A stretch of DNA of 64,000 nucleotides. Origin: Rhodospirillales bacterium. GTDB lineage: Bacteria > Pseudomonadota > Alphaproteobacteria > Rhodospirillales > Shumkoniaceae. Below the pieces are notes generated by a model. It saw only the letters and a program-made list of their open reading frames with translations, did no database searches and was not told the DNA's origin. Numbering within the stretch: position 1 is the stretch's first letter; each line of letters starts with the position of its first letter. The DNA is taken from NCBI GenBank assembly GCA_018432935.1, contig JAHDSF010000024.1, positions 62,001-126,000 of the forward strand. Direction: 5' to 3'. Shown here in pieces: positions 38,381 through 48,284 of this stretch. A program made the translations under genes and the position numbers.

Positions 38381-40912
38381 TCACACCACGTAGCGGTCCC
38401 AGCCGCCGTAGCGCTCGCCGCTCAGACGACCGCGCGGCAGGCTGAGACCGGCAAGGACGATCCCAGCGATCACGCTATGGGCTGCCGCGACCCCGCCGGC
38501 TCCGTCGAGGAGCCACGGGGCCGCGACCAGCCACGCCGCGAACAGCAGGTTGAGAAAGCGGGCCGCCCGGGTCACCTCGGCCATGGCGATCACGGCCGTG
38601 GTGACGACCAGCGCGCCGACCAGATGGTCGCTATCGGCCATCGGCGGCACGGTACCGAACGTCAGCCGCGAGAACATGATCCAGACGCCCAGCACGACGC
38701 TTGCCGCCAGGGTCCATGGCACCGTCACGCCGCGCAGAGCGGACGCGACGGCACGAGGGACCGCGTCCCCGACCCCCGGCTTGTCATCGCGGCCGCCGCC
38801 GGGCATCGCGTCGCCCATGAAGAAGGTGCGCCAGAACGGTCGGCCGCGACGAGTGCTGGCGGTCTGGAACTGGACCATCGCCACCACCTCGTCCAGCATG
38901 TACGGGATCATGACCAGCATCGCCGCCGCGGCGAGCAGGCAGAGCGAGCAGTAGGTACCGATGACGATCGGCTGGATGATGATGAAGTAGATGCTGATCA
39001 CTCCCAGCGGCCCGACCACCACGGCGAACATGAAGACCATCCACGGCATGGTGCGCCAGCGGCGGCGGTCGCCCATGACGCCCATGAGCACCTCGAAGAT
39101 GTAGCTGACGGCGCCGAGACCGCCGTCGGCGATCGGCCACGCCTTCGATACATCCGAGGTGATGATGGTCTCCGTGCCGTTGCGCCCGCCCTGCCCGGCG
39201 AAGAACGGCTCCCACACCCCGTCCGCATGCCCCAGCTGATAGGCGGCGAGCTGGCGGGCGATGACAAAGCCGACCAGCCCGAGGACAATGATCGGCAACC
39301 GCTGCAGGTAGGTGGAAGGGCAGTAGGTCCAGCCCGGCGGCGTGTCGGAATCGTCCATCATCCCTTCGTGGCTCATGCCCGGCATCATCGGGATCAGGAT
39401 CGAGAAGGCGATCGCCAGCGCGCCTACCAGGGTATCGTTGTTGTAGGCGGCCGCGCTCGGGGTCCAGAACAACAGCGGCGCGAACAGGAGCCACACCCCG
39501 ACCGCGGTAGTGCCCCAGGGTGCCCACCGGAACCGAGCTGACAGCGAGAGCGCGCCGAACGCCATGAGGAGGAACCCCGCGGCGATGTCGCTCCAGCCGT
39601 TGAGGGCATTGCGCACGGCAGGCTCCCACAGGCCCCGCTCCTCGGTCACCCGCATTACCGACGCCGCGAACGTCTGCTGCTCGAAGGCGCCGAAGGCGAA
39701 CGGCGCGGTCGCCAGCCAGAGGCCCAACCCGATGGTGACCCAGTAGGTCCACCCCATGCCGATGCGCATCTCGCGCATTTCGCGCATGTGCTGCTGCATG
39801 TGTTCATGATGCCCCGGCTCGGCGTCGGGCGTCGGCAGCCTCACCGCCGCCAGCCCCGCCACTTTCGAGGAGGGCAGCCGGTTGGCGCGGTACCAGCCGA
39901 CGGGATCCTGCTTCAGGCTGGCGATCATCCGGGGCAGGGTTCCGCGCAGAGAGTGGCGCGGCTGCCAGCCGAGCAATGTCCTCGCCCTGGTGATGTCGAG
40001 CGCGTAGTGATCGCCCGCGGCGGCGACCATCCAGGGCTTCAGGAAGTTGTCCTCGGCGAGCACCTCGTCCTCGAGCCAGACGCCCCCCTTGGCGAGGGCC
40101 GCCGGGATCTGGCGGGTCAACCAATCGTGGCCGTGGGCAAGCCGGCTGATCTCGCTCTGCAGGTCGGCATAGCCCAACGCCTCCGGTTCCCCCAGCAGCA
40201 GCGGCACCTCGGCGGGAAGGGCATGGCGGCGCTCGATCAGCCGTCCGATCGCGTCGGTCACGTCCTCGATGTGAATGAACGACTGCCCGGTGGCGGGATC
40301 GGCGGGATAGAAGTGGCCTTTGGGATCGCGCTCGAAGATGCGGGCGATCTGGTGAGCCAGGAAAGGGTTGCCGCAGCGGTCGTGGTACACGCCGGCAAGC
40401 CGCAGCAACACCGCCGGGATGGTGCCGCGTTCGTTGTGCACCACGCGCTCCGCCTGAATCTTCGAGGCGCGGTAGGGAAAGCGCGGGTCGAGGGGGGATT
40501 CCTCGCTGAGGACCTGCCCCGGCTTTCCGGGCGCATGCTCCAGCATCGAGCCGGAGAAGACGAACTGCTCGACGGTGAGGGCGCGAAGCGCCCGCAGGAG
40601 GCGCTCCGTCCCCCGCACCGTGACCTGTTCATAGAGAGGGCTGGGCTCGCCGCTGAGGTCGAAGTACGCCGCCAGATGAATCACCGAGGCAATCCGCCCC
40701 CCGGAAAGCTTGCCGAGACGTGCGACCGCACGCTCGACGCTATCCTCGGATGCCACGTCCATCCTGATGAACGTGGCCCCGGAGGGGAGCCGCTGGACCG
40801 GCTCGTTGCGGTCGAGCGCGAACACGGCGTACTCCGGCGCCAGACCCGAAACCAGAGCCTCGCCGATCAGCCCGCTACTGCCCGTGATGACGACAGCCGG
40901 CCTCCGCTCCAT
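38381..40912 (-). CDS. Fusion protein: NAD-dependent epimerase, SPW repeats and VKOR-like membrane domain
   Basis: 843 residues. About 1-330 is an extended-SDR epimerase (VVITGSSGLIGEALVSGLAP; YRASK active-site motif; FIHIEDVTDAI). A His/Met-rich linker (HHEHMQQHMREMREMR) leads into membrane spans. Segments about 390-500 and 725-835 look like SPW repeats, and 530-670 is vitamin K epoxide reductase-like with the CxxC Cys655-Cys658 (GTYCSLC). The paired loop cysteines of VKOR are not evident. AGGGAGGAC supports the start. It may link a periplasmic thiol relay to a cytoplasmic nucleotide-sugar or sterol-type epimerase, but no function is proven. Confidence 0.82.
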   Translation of the reverse strand: MERRPAVVITGSSGLIGEALVSGLAPEYAVFALDRNEPVQRLPSGATFIRMDVASEDSVERAVARLGKLSGGRIASVIHLAAYFDLSGEPSPLYEQVTVRGTERLLRALRALTVEQFVFSGSMLEHAPGKPGQVLSEESPLDPRFPYRASKIQAERVVHNERGTIPAVLLRLAGVYHDRCGNPFLAHQIARIFERDPKGHFYPADPATGQSFIHIEDVTDAIGRLIERRHALPAEVPLLLGEPEALGYADLQSEISRLAHGHDWLTRQIPAALAKGGVWLEDEVLAEDNFLKPWMVAAAGDHYALDITRARTLLGWQPRHSLRGTLPRMIASLKQDPVGWYRANRLPSSKVAGLAAVRLPTPDAEPGHHEHMQQHMREMREMRIGMGWTYWVTIGLGLWLATAPFAFGAFEQQTFAASVMRVTEERGLWEPAVRNALNGWSDIAAGFLLMAFGALSLSARFRWAPWGTTAVGVWLLFAPLLFWTPSAAAYNNDTLVGALAIAFSILIPMMPGMSHEGMMDDSDTPPGWTYCPSTYLQRLPIIVLGLVGFVIARQLAAYQLGHADGVWEPFFAGQGGRNGTETIITSDVSKAWPIADGGLGAVSYIFEVLMGVMGDRRRWRTMPWMVFMFAVVVGPLGVISIYFIIIQPIVIGTYCSLCLLAAAAMLVMIPYMLDEVVAMVQFQTASTRRGRPFWRTFFMGDAMPGGGRDDKPGVGDAVPRAVASALRGVTVPWTLAASVVLGVWIMFSRLTFGTVPPMADSDHLVGALVVTTAVIAMAEVTRAARFLNLLFAAWLVAAPWLLDGAGGVAAAHSVIAGIVLAGLSLPRGRLSGERYGGWDRYVV

Positions 40913-41150
40913 GGGCGTCCTCCCTAGGATGGCAGTGATGGGCCGGCCAGGCTAATGGCGCCCCGCGCCTCGATCCCGTCTCCCCCCATCGAGGATCCCG
41001 CCGGTGCGCGAGAGACATTTCGCGCAGCCTCGCCGGCAGCACTCCAGACTACTTGGCCTGGGTCGCTTGACTTTTGAACCGCCCCCGACTTGGCGCATCG
41101 GTGGTTGCCTGTTCGGGAGAGGGGCGTCGGCAACGAGCGCCGCCTCGTCG
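40913..41150. other. Gap without a recognised gene
   Basis: 238 bases between two minus-strand genes. It should hold the promoter of the fusion gene. I see no conserved element or ORF with a ribosome site. Confidence 0.3.
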
Positions 41151-42599
41151 TCAGACTGCGGCGAACGCGGAAGACCTCATTCGAAAGGCGCGGTCGATGA
41201 TCGCCCTTGCGTTACCGATCCGAACCATGACGTCCCGCTGATCATCGGAGGCGAACGATTCCCCTCCCGCCGTCTGCTCCAGCTTGGCAAGCTGGTCGAG
41301 AACGGCTCCCGCCCTGGCCGCATCCCCCAGGACCGGCGCCAGTTGGGCCATCACGTCGGCCATGCGGATGAGGACGGCAGGATGTGGCCGCGCCGCCTGC
41401 CGGATCTGATCGAACGCCGCGTCGAGCAGACCGTCGAAACCGGAGCGGTCGGCCACCACCCGCACCGTTCCCTCGTCGTCGCGCAACAGGACGGGTTGCG
41501 GGGCGCGCGACAGAATCTCCTCGAGCGCCGCGCCCAGGCGGTCGGCGACCGCCAGTGCCGTGAAGACGTCGTTGATCCCGGGCGACAGGGCACGGACAGC
41601 AATTTCGACCAGTTGCCGGATTCCGAACTCGATGTCCTGCGCCGGGGTCCGCTCCTGGCCGACGATAAAGGCGGACCGTACCGCCGCCAGCGTCGCCTCG
41701 TCGAAGGGACGTCGGGGGCGTGCGGTGATGTGCTCGCCGTGGTTCAACACGAAATGGCCCGCCCTGATCCCGATCGTCAGCACCCGGTCGTGTTTGCGGG
41801 CGATCTCCACCAGAGCGCTGTAGTCGATCGCCTGCACGTAGCCGCGGCGCTCGAGCGCGATCGGCCATCCTTCGCCGTCTTCCGGAACCGGACCCGGGTC
41901 GGAGCCGTCCGTTTCGGGAAGCACCTGCCGGATCTGATGCGAGAGGTCGGCGGCAACCTTGCCCACCACGTTGTCGGCGACGATCGACCGCGCAACCTTG
42001 TGCAGGTAGAAGACGAGAGCGAACAGACAGACGACGGTCAGGCCGCTGCCGACGGTCACCGCCAGGTGCGGGACCTGACCGGCGCCCAACTCGTCGCCCA
42101 GAGTTCTGAGAACGGTCAGCACGTAGAGGATGGTGCCCAAAAACAGGCCCAGCATGGTCTGGATCTGCCGGTCGGCGATGAAGATCATGATCAGCCGCGG
42201 TCCGAGTTGGTTGGCGGCCAGCGTCAGGATGACGAAGGTGACCGAGACGACGAGGGACGTCATCGTGATCAGCCCGGACAGGACGCTGGACAGGACCTCG
42301 CGGGCGGAGTCGGCATCGCCGCCGTAAAGCCACCACAGGCTCGGCTCGCGGGACGACATGAGCATTCCGCCGTAGGCGAGAAGGAGGTAGGCGAGACCAA
42401 GCCCGGCGATGCTGATGATCACGGGCACGATCCAGAACTGCCCGCGCAGGAGAAGCCAGAGATTGCGGATCCGGTCCAGGGTTCCCCCACGGCCGGCGCG
42501 GGCTGCGTTGCGAGTTCCCAGCGGCCTCTCCACTTCTCGGTTGCCGCCCACGGCTGCGGAGGCTTGCCTGGATGTGCATTCGCCGCGGCGGCGAATCAA
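41151..42599 (-). CDS. DUF2254 membrane protein
   Basis: Up to 482 residues from a TTG at 42599; the conserved part begins near LDRIRNLWLLLRGQFWIVPV (about residue 41), so the first 40 residues are doubtful and a start near 42480-42533 is possible. Four membrane segments occupy about 50-250 (LSGLITMTSLVVSVTFVILT and LAANQLGPRLIMIFIADRQI are family hallmarks). The soluble C-terminal half contains GYVQAIDYSALVEIA and ALSPGINDVFTALAVADRLG. DUF2254 is a conserved integral membrane family without assigned function. It is divergent from the antiporter gene. Confidence 0.85.
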   Translation of the reverse strand: MIRRRGECTSRQASAAVGGNREVERPLGTRNAARAGRGGTLDRIRNLWLLLRGQFWIVPVIISIAGLGLAYLLLAYGGMLMSSREPSLWWLYGGDADSAREVLSSVLSGLITMTSLVVSVTFVILTLAANQLGPRLIMIFIADRQIQTMLGLFLGTILYVLTVLRTLGDELGAGQVPHLAVTVGSGLTVVCLFALVFYLHKVARSIVADNVVGKVAADLSHQIRQVLPETDGSDPGPVPEDGEGWPIALERRGYVQAIDYSALVEIARKHDRVLTIGIRAGHFVLNHGEHITARPRRPFDEATLAAVRSAFIVGQERTPAQDIEFGIRQLVEIAVRALSPGINDVFTALAVADRLGAALEEILSRAPQPVLLRDDEGTVRVVADRSGFDGLLDAAFDQIRQAARPHPAVLIRMADVMAQLAPVLGDAARAGAVLDQLAKLEQTAGGESFASDDQRDVMVRIGNARAIIDRAFRMRSSAFAAV

Positions 42600-42742
42600 C
42601 GCGGCTTCTCCATCTGAAGGTTGGGCTGCCCATCCGAGACTCCCGTGCTACGGCAAAAACGCCATCTAGTACCCGGACTCGAAGAAGCTCAGCGATCGCA
42701 GGTCATCAGGCTGGCGTGACCTCAACCCTCGGACCGGAACCG

Positions 42743-43963
42743 ATGACGCTGTTCACCCTGTCATCCGTCCTTATTGCCCTTGCCGCCGCATTCGGGGCGC
42801 TCAACTATTTCGTGCTCAAGCTGCCGTCGGCGATCGGACTGGTCGCGATCGCCCTGATCGCCTCGATCGGCGTGATGGCGATCGATACGGTGGCGCCAGG
42901 GCTCGGCATCCGGGACCGTGTCGGCAGCATCGTCGAGAGCATCGATTTCAGCGAGACGGTCCTGAAGGGCATGCTCGGGTTTCTCCTGTTTGCCGGAGCC
43001 CTGCATACCGATTTCGAACGCCTACGCCGGCAGCGGTGGTCGGTGGCCCTCGCGGCGACGGTCGGCGTCGCCATCTCGGCGTTGGTGGTCGGAATCGGCT
43101 ATGCCTGGATCGCCGCGGTGCCGATCGTGGCCGCCCTCGCCTTCGGCACCCTCATCTCGCCGACCGACCCGGTGGCGGTTCTTGCCCTTCTCCGCGAGGC
43201 CCGCGCGCCGGAAGCCCTCGAGACCCGGATCGCAGGCGAAAGCCTGTTCAACGACGGTGTCGGCTATGTGCTGTTCCTCGCCATTACGACGTCGTCGGCC
43301 GCCGGCGACAGCCTGCTCCGGATCGGCGAGTTGTTTGTTATCGAGGCCGGCGGAGGGGCGCTTCTCGGCGCCGCGACGGGATGGATCGTGTTCCAGCTCG
43401 TCAAGCGGATGGACAACTACAGCCTGGAGGTGCTGCTGACGCTCGCCCTCGGCATGGGCACCTATGCCCTCGCCGATGCCCTGCATCTCAGCGGTCCGAT
43501 CGCGGTCGTGGTGGCGGGCCTCCTGATCGGCAATCACGGCGTCAAGCATGGCATGAGCGATCAGACACAGCGCTACGTTTTAGGGTTCTGGCAGCTTATC
43601 GACGAAATCTTGAACGCCGTCCTGTTTCTCATCATCGGGGCGGAGGTTCTGGCCATCACCGTCAGCCTCGAGCACCTGTGGATCGGAGTTGCCGCGGTGG
43701 TGCTGGTGCTGCTCGGAAGGGCGGCCGGACTGGGGTTCGGGATGGTCGTCTCGCGGCCGTGGCGGCAGGGCATCCGGGGCGCCTTCCCGATCGGCGTCTG
43801 GGGCGGGCTGCGGGGAGGCATCTCGATCGCCCTGGCGATGTCGCTTCCCGAGACCGAATGGAAGCCGTTCGTCCTCAGCTCGACCTACATCGTCGTCATC
43901 TTCTCGATCCTGGTGCAGGGACTGACCTTTCCGCGCCTGGTCAGGGCCCTCGGTCAGGTCTGA
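42743..43963 (+). CDS. CPA1-family sodium/proton antiporter
   Basis: The ATG at 42743 gives 406 residues with about 12 membrane spans. Family motifs include LLFAGALHTDFERLRRQRWS, the unwound-helix signature GTLISPTDPVAVLALLREAR, AGESLFNDGVGYVLFLAITT (ion-site Asp/Asn) and GVWGGLRGGISIALAMSLPE. It exchanges Na+ or K+ for protons across the inner membrane. The C-terminal regulatory tail of longer NhaP proteins is absent. An upstream frame extension (from 42572) lacks family similarity. Confidence 0.92.
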   Translation: MTLFTLSSVLIALAAAFGALNYFVLKLPSAIGLVAIALIASIGVMAIDTVAPGLGIRDRVGSIVESIDFSETVLKGMLGFLLFAGALHTDFERLRRQRWSVALAATVGVAISALVVGIGYAWIAAVPIVAALAFGTLISPTDPVAVLALLREARAPEALETRIAGESLFNDGVGYVLFLAITTSSAAGDSLLRIGELFVIEAGGGALLGAATGWIVFQLVKRMDNYSLEVLLTLALGMGTYALADALHLSGPIAVVVAGLLIGNHGVKHGMSDQTQRYVLGFWQLIDEILNAVLFLIIGAEVLAITVSLEHLWIGVAAVVLVLLGRAAGLGFGMVVSRPWRQGIRGAFPIGVWGGLRGGISIALAMSLPETEWKPFVLSSTYIVVIFSILVQGLTFPRLVRALGQV

Positions 43964-44043
43964 CCGAAATGGCTTGACTCGACCACCGCAAGGCTCACGA
44001 TCGCGGTTGCCGCCAGCCGCGCGCGCCCGACCGGAGGAACGCC

Positions 44044-45342
44044 ATGCAGATCACCGGCATGCTCTACGGCTCGAAGCTCCTCGAGCACGTGGGCTTTCCC
44101 GCGACCGAGGTGCTCGGTCCCGATGCCAGCGAGCGCGAGATCCAGGATCTGATCCGCCGCCACGGCACCATCTTCGTCAAGCCGCTGTTCAAGGGCGGGG
44201 TGGGCAAGAAGGGCAAGGCCGGGTTGATCGGCAAGGCGACCGACCTCAAGACCGCGCTGAAAGAAAAGGAGCGTCTCTTCTTCGTCGAGCACCGCCACGG
44301 CAACGTGCTGGCGAAGTCGTTCGGAGTCACCTTCGAGGCCGGCGTACCGGCCGAGCACGAGGTCTATTTCTCGATCACCGATGCCACCGACTTCCGCGCC
44401 CCGACCATGACGCTGACCCACCGCGGCGGGATGGACATCGAGGAGCTGCCGAAGTCCGACATCGCCCGCGTGCCGTTCGAGGCTCTGACCGGCCTCAAGG
44501 CGTTCGTCGTGGCTAACGCCCTTTCCGGCATCGGCGCGCCGAAAGAGATCATCTCGCCCCTGGTCCAGCACCTGCCCAAGCTGTGGGAGCTGTTCCACCA
44601 CTACGGCATCACCACGCTCGAGCTGAACCCGATCCGCATGCGCCTGGAGAGCGGCGGCCGCATGACCCCGGTCGCCTGCGACTTCAAGTGCGGCTTCGAC
44701 CGCGACGACCCGCGCTGGCAGCGCCTGGGCCTACCGCCCGAGCTGTTCGCCACCGATATCTCGGGCTTCGAGCAGGAGATCAACGAGCTGCGCACCTACC
44801 AGGGCCAGTCGGACGTGTTCGTCATCAACGACAAGGGCACCATCCTGGCGCCCACCTTCGGCGGCGGCGCCAACTCTCTGGTCACCGAGGTGCTGGGGGA
44901 TGCGGCGATCATCTCGTCCGACTTCGGCGGCAATCCGCCCTACGAGAAGATGCGCGAGGTGGCGCGCATCTGCTACAAGCACTGGCTGGCCCAGGCCAAC
45001 GTGCTGTTCATCATCGGCGGCAAGGCCAACAACACCGACATCTACGAGACCTTCCGCGCCATGGCCGACGCCCTGCGCGCCTATTTCGGCGAGCACGGGC
45101 CGACGCCGCTCTACGTAGTGGTCGGCCGCGGCGGACCGAACCTGGTGCGCGGCCTGGGCGCGCTGGCCGAGGTTTGCGACTCCCTCGGCCTGCCGTACCG
45201 GATGTTCGGCTTCGACAGCGCGCTGTCCGAAGTGGTCGGATACGCCAAGAGGATCGACGAGTGGATGAAAGCGGGCGGACGCGAGCGGATCGCCGCCCAT
45301 CTCGGCATCAAGCCGGTCATCCAGCCCGACGTGCGCGGCTGA
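44044..45342 (+). CDS. ATP-citrate-lyase-like subunit, ATP-grasp/succinyl-CoA-synthetase beta type
   Basis: 432 residues, near the length of AclB or the N-terminal part of human ACLY. The ATP-grasp domain has GTIFVKPLFKGGVGKKGKAG and HRGGMDIEELP; the beta-subunit C-terminal domain has INDKGTILAPTFGGGANSLV and VLFIIGGKANNTDIYETF. It would phosphorylate the partner's histidine and bind the carboxylate. The ribosome site GGAGGAACG is good, and the larger subunit begins 15 bases downstream. Substrate (citrate or a related acid) is inferred from the partner. Confidence 0.85.
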   Translation: MQITGMLYGSKLLEHVGFPATEVLGPDASEREIQDLIRRHGTIFVKPLFKGGVGKKGKAGLIGKATDLKTALKEKERLFFVEHRHGNVLAKSFGVTFEAGVPAEHEVYFSITDATDFRAPTMTLTHRGGMDIEELPKSDIARVPFEALTGLKAFVVANALSGIGAPKEIISPLVQHLPKLWELFHHYGITTLELNPIRMRLESGGRMTPVACDFKCGFDRDDPRWQRLGLPPELFATDISGFEQEINELRTYQGQSDVFVINDKGTILAPTFGGGANSLVTEVLGDAAIISSDFGGNPPYEKMREVARICYKHWLAQANVLFIIGGKANNTDIYETFRAMADALRAYFGEHGPTPLYVVVGRGGPNLVRGLGALAEVCDSLGLPYRMFGFDSALSEVVGYAKRIDEWMKAGGRERIAAHLGIKPVIQPDVRG

Positions 45343-45357
45343 GCGGGGGAGGAGCAC

Positions 45358-48069
45358 ATGTACAAGAAGGGCATCGAAGGCTTCCCCTACTACATGGGCG
45401 TCGGCTCGCTGGCCGAGATCGCGACCCGGCAGGACCGGGTCTGCGTGCTCAACGTCCTGGGCTCCGAATCCCGCCAGGTGACCCCGGTCAGCCACGCCTT
45501 CTCGGGCGGCAACGTGGTGTTCGGCACCTCGCCCGGCCGCGGCGGCCAGATCCTGGAGACGCCCGCCGGCGACATCCCGGTCTATAACAACGTGCTGGAA
45601 GGAATCGCGGCCGGGCACGCCTTCAACGTCGGCGTCGTCTACCTGCCGCCGTCGGGCGTGCGGGACGGGGTGGCCGAGCTGGTCCGCGTCAACCCCGAGC
45701 TGGAGAAGATCGTCATCCTGACCGAGAAGGTCTCGGTCCATGATGCGCGCGAGATCCGCGCCATCGGTCAGCTTCGCGGCATCGACATCTTCGGCGCCAA
45801 CTGCCTGGGGGTGGCGGATTCCTGGAACCGGGTGCGGATCGGCGGCGCGCTCGGCGGCGACCACCCCGAGGAGACGCTGTACAAGGGCTCGATCGCGATC
45901 TTCTCCAACTCCGGCGGCTTCACCGCAACCATCGCCCAGTACCTGGCGATGGCCGGCTGGGGCACCACCACGGTGATCTCGTCCGGCAAGGACGTCTACA
46001 TCCACTATGCCGCCCGCGACTTCGCCCACGGCTTCAGGAACGACGACCGCTCCAAGGCGGCGGTGCTCTACTGCGAGCCCGGCGGCTACTACGAACGGGA
46101 CGTCGATTTCGGCAAGCCGGCAGTGGCCTGCGTGGTCGGCCGCTGGAAGTCGCGGATCACCCGGGCCGTCGGCCACGCCGGCGCGATGGCCGGCTCGGGC
46201 GACAAGGCCGAGGACAAGGAGCGCTGGTTCCTGGAGAACTTCGGGGTCGAGCGCGTCTTCACCCCGGACGATCCGGTGTGCTCGGACAAGGGGGCGGTGG
46301 TGCTCAACATCGCCCACATCCCGGCCGCCGTGACGGCGCTCATGAAGCGGCACGGGGTGCAGCCCGACTTCGCGCCGCGCGGCACCCTGGCTCTCAAGCC
46401 GTGGCTGGCCAATGACCAGGGTCTCGTCCTGCCGCCGCAAATCGATCTGCCGGTCGTCGAGGCGCCGGAGCCGTACGCGACACAGATCGCCACGGTGCGC
46501 CGCCAGATCGGCGCGGTCATCCCGCGCCAGACGATGAAGGACAAGTCGGGCGCCTCGGTGATGGACGGCACCACCCAGGTGACCAGCGTGCACGGCTTTT
46601 CCGTGCTCGACCTGGCGATGGAGCCGCTGGAGGCCAACTTCGCGCTGCCGCTGGTGCACGAGATCGCCGACGAGAACGACCGTGCCCTGCTCGACACTGC
46701 GGTGGCTGCCGAGGTCAACCTGGTCGGCGACACTACCCTCATCGCCGCCGAGGCCGCCCGCGAGGCCGGCAACGCGCCCAATACGGTGATGGCCGCCGCC
46801 GCCGCGATCGTCGGACCGAAGCGGGTCGAGCGCGTTCTCGCCTGCACGCGGGTGCTGATCGACCTGTTCGCCTACTCGGGCCTCAAGGACGCCCGCGACG
46901 AACGCTTCGACATCTCGGGAATCGCCGTCGACGAGGCGACCCGCGCCCTGTTCCTGGCGAGGGCGGACGAGAAGAACGACCCCCGTCCCGAGGCGATGCT
47001 GAAGGCGGTCGCCGCCCGCGGCAGCCGGTCGGTGTTCCTGAAGTTCCTGGCGTCGCTGAACGGCAGGCCATCTCGCGACGCGCTGCTGGCGGCGATCTCG
47101 CTGACCATCGCCTGGGGGCCGTTGATGCGCAAGCGCATCTCGCGGCTGACGGCCGAAACGCTGCCCTGGTATCTGCGGCTCTATGGGGTGATGATCGGCG
47201 CCTCGATCCCGGCCCGACACCACCAGCACGGCTCTCTGTGCGGCATCTCGCGCGAGGAGCGCTTCGGCCGCTGGACGATGGCCGACCTCGCCTTCATGGC
47301 GATCACCGGCAAGAAGCCGAAGGCCGACGAGGCGAGGCCGCTGCAGATGCTGGTAGGGCTTCTGATCTCGAACGGCCCTGGCGCGATCTCGGCCCAGGGC
47401 GCCAAGGGCGCTGTCTCGGCCGACGGCCCGCAGACCCCCGGCCGGGTGCAGATCAACAAGGCGATGGTCGGCTTCCTCACCCACACCGGCTATTCGCATG
47501 GCGGCAACGGCTTCGAGGGCATGGCCTTCCTGCTCGACCGCTTCAGGGACGTCGATCTCAAGGACCCGTGCGATCCCGACCACGGCCTCGACCTGAAGGC
47601 GATGGCGACGGAGTACGCCGCCGCCTACAAGGAGGAGAAGACCCGCACCAAGGAACTGGGCGGGGAGACGCGTGCGCTGCCGGGCGTCCACCATCCGGTG
47701 TTCAAGGACAAGCCGGTCAACTACGACCCGCGCGAGCGCTTCATCGCAAAAGTCATGGAGGAGCGCGGCGACTACAATATCTTCCACGCCTACTACTGCG
47801 AGCTGGTGAAGGCGCTCTACGAGGTCGGCGCCTCGCGCTACGTATTCTGCGTCAACGTCGACGCGGTCATCGCCGCGCTGCTCCTGGGTTTGTTGTGGAA
47901 GGACTTCCGCGAAGGCCGGTTGACCGCCAAGGACCTGGAGTCCGCCGCCTTCACCGTGTTCCTCTACGGCCGCATGATCGGCGCCGCCGCCGAGATCGAC
48001 GACCACCTCAACCGCGGCCGCAACATGGATACCCGCACCCCGGCGAACGCCTGCGGCTTCGTCGTGTGA
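45358..48069 (+). CDS. ATP-citrate-lyase-like subunit: CoA-ligase alpha domain fused to citrate-synthase-like domain
   Basis: 903 residues, longer than the usual AclA of about 610. The N-terminal CoA-binding/ligase part has IFSNSGGFTATIAQYLAMAG and the probable phospho-histidine His273 in AVGHAGAMAGSGDK. The C-terminal half is citrate-synthase-like: LGVMIGASIPA-type stretch, YSHGGNGFEGMAF (His714), VHHPVFKDKPVNYDPRERF (His778/779) and VNVDAVIAALLLGL (Asp834) match the catalytic His, His and Asp motifs. It would convert citrate, CoA and ATP to acetyl-CoA and oxaloacetate with the preceding subunit. The middle region (about 330-430) is extra. A different acyl-CoA lyase activity cannot be excluded. 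Confidence 0.82.
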   Translation: MYKKGIEGFPYYMGVGSLAEIATRQDRVCVLNVLGSESRQVTPVSHAFSGGNVVFGTSPGRGGQILETPAGDIPVYNNVLEGIAAGHAFNVGVVYLPPSGVRDGVAELVRVNPELEKIVILTEKVSVHDAREIRAIGQLRGIDIFGANCLGVADSWNRVRIGGALGGDHPEETLYKGSIAIFSNSGGFTATIAQYLAMAGWGTTTVISSGKDVYIHYAARDFAHGFRNDDRSKAAVLYCEPGGYYERDVDFGKPAVACVVGRWKSRITRAVGHAGAMAGSGDKAEDKERWFLENFGVERVFTPDDPVCSDKGAVVLNIAHIPAAVTALMKRHGVQPDFAPRGTLALKPWLANDQGLVLPPQIDLPVVEAPEPYATQIATVRRQIGAVIPRQTMKDKSGASVMDGTTQVTSVHGFSVLDLAMEPLEANFALPLVHEIADENDRALLDTAVAAEVNLVGDTTLIAAEAAREAGNAPNTVMAAAAAIVGPKRVERVLACTRVLIDLFAYSGLKDARDERFDISGIAVDEATRALFLARADEKNDPRPEAMLKAVAARGSRSVFLKFLASLNGRPSRDALLAAISLTIAWGPLMRKRISRLTAETLPWYLRLYGVMIGASIPARHHQHGSLCGISREERFGRWTMADLAFMAITGKKPKADEARPLQMLVGLLISNGPGAISAQGAKGAVSADGPQTPGRVQINKAMVGFLTHTGYSHGGNGFEGMAFLLDRFRDVDLKDPCDPDHGLDLKAMATEYAAAYKEEKTRTKELGGETRALPGVHHPVFKDKPVNYDPRERFIAKVMEERGDYNIFHAYYCELVKALYEVGASRYVFCVNVDAVIAALLLGLLWKDFREGRLTAKDLESAAFTVFLYGRMIGAAAEIDDHLNRGRNMDTRTPANACGFVV

Positions 48070-48284
48070 CGGGAAGCTTTCCGCAACCCACGCGGCCGGG
48101 ATGAGGGTTCCGGCCGCCTCATGGGAAGCGGGCGTTGCGCCCTCGCTCGGTCACTCCGCGCGGTTGCCGCGACCGCCCCCGATGGGCCAGCCGTTTTTCC
48201 GGGATCTTTCAGCCTTTGCTGGGTCGTTTGGCCGCCCCATATGGCAACAGGTGCTTGATTCCATGGCAACTCGGGGGCCCCTCC

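Noticed and set aside
44731..48006. Open frame of 1091 codons on the minus strand, antisense to the citrate-lyase-like genes
   Set aside because: It follows the third-codon GC bias of the real plus-strand genes and its product is His/Arg/Asp/Gly/Val-rich without any domain.
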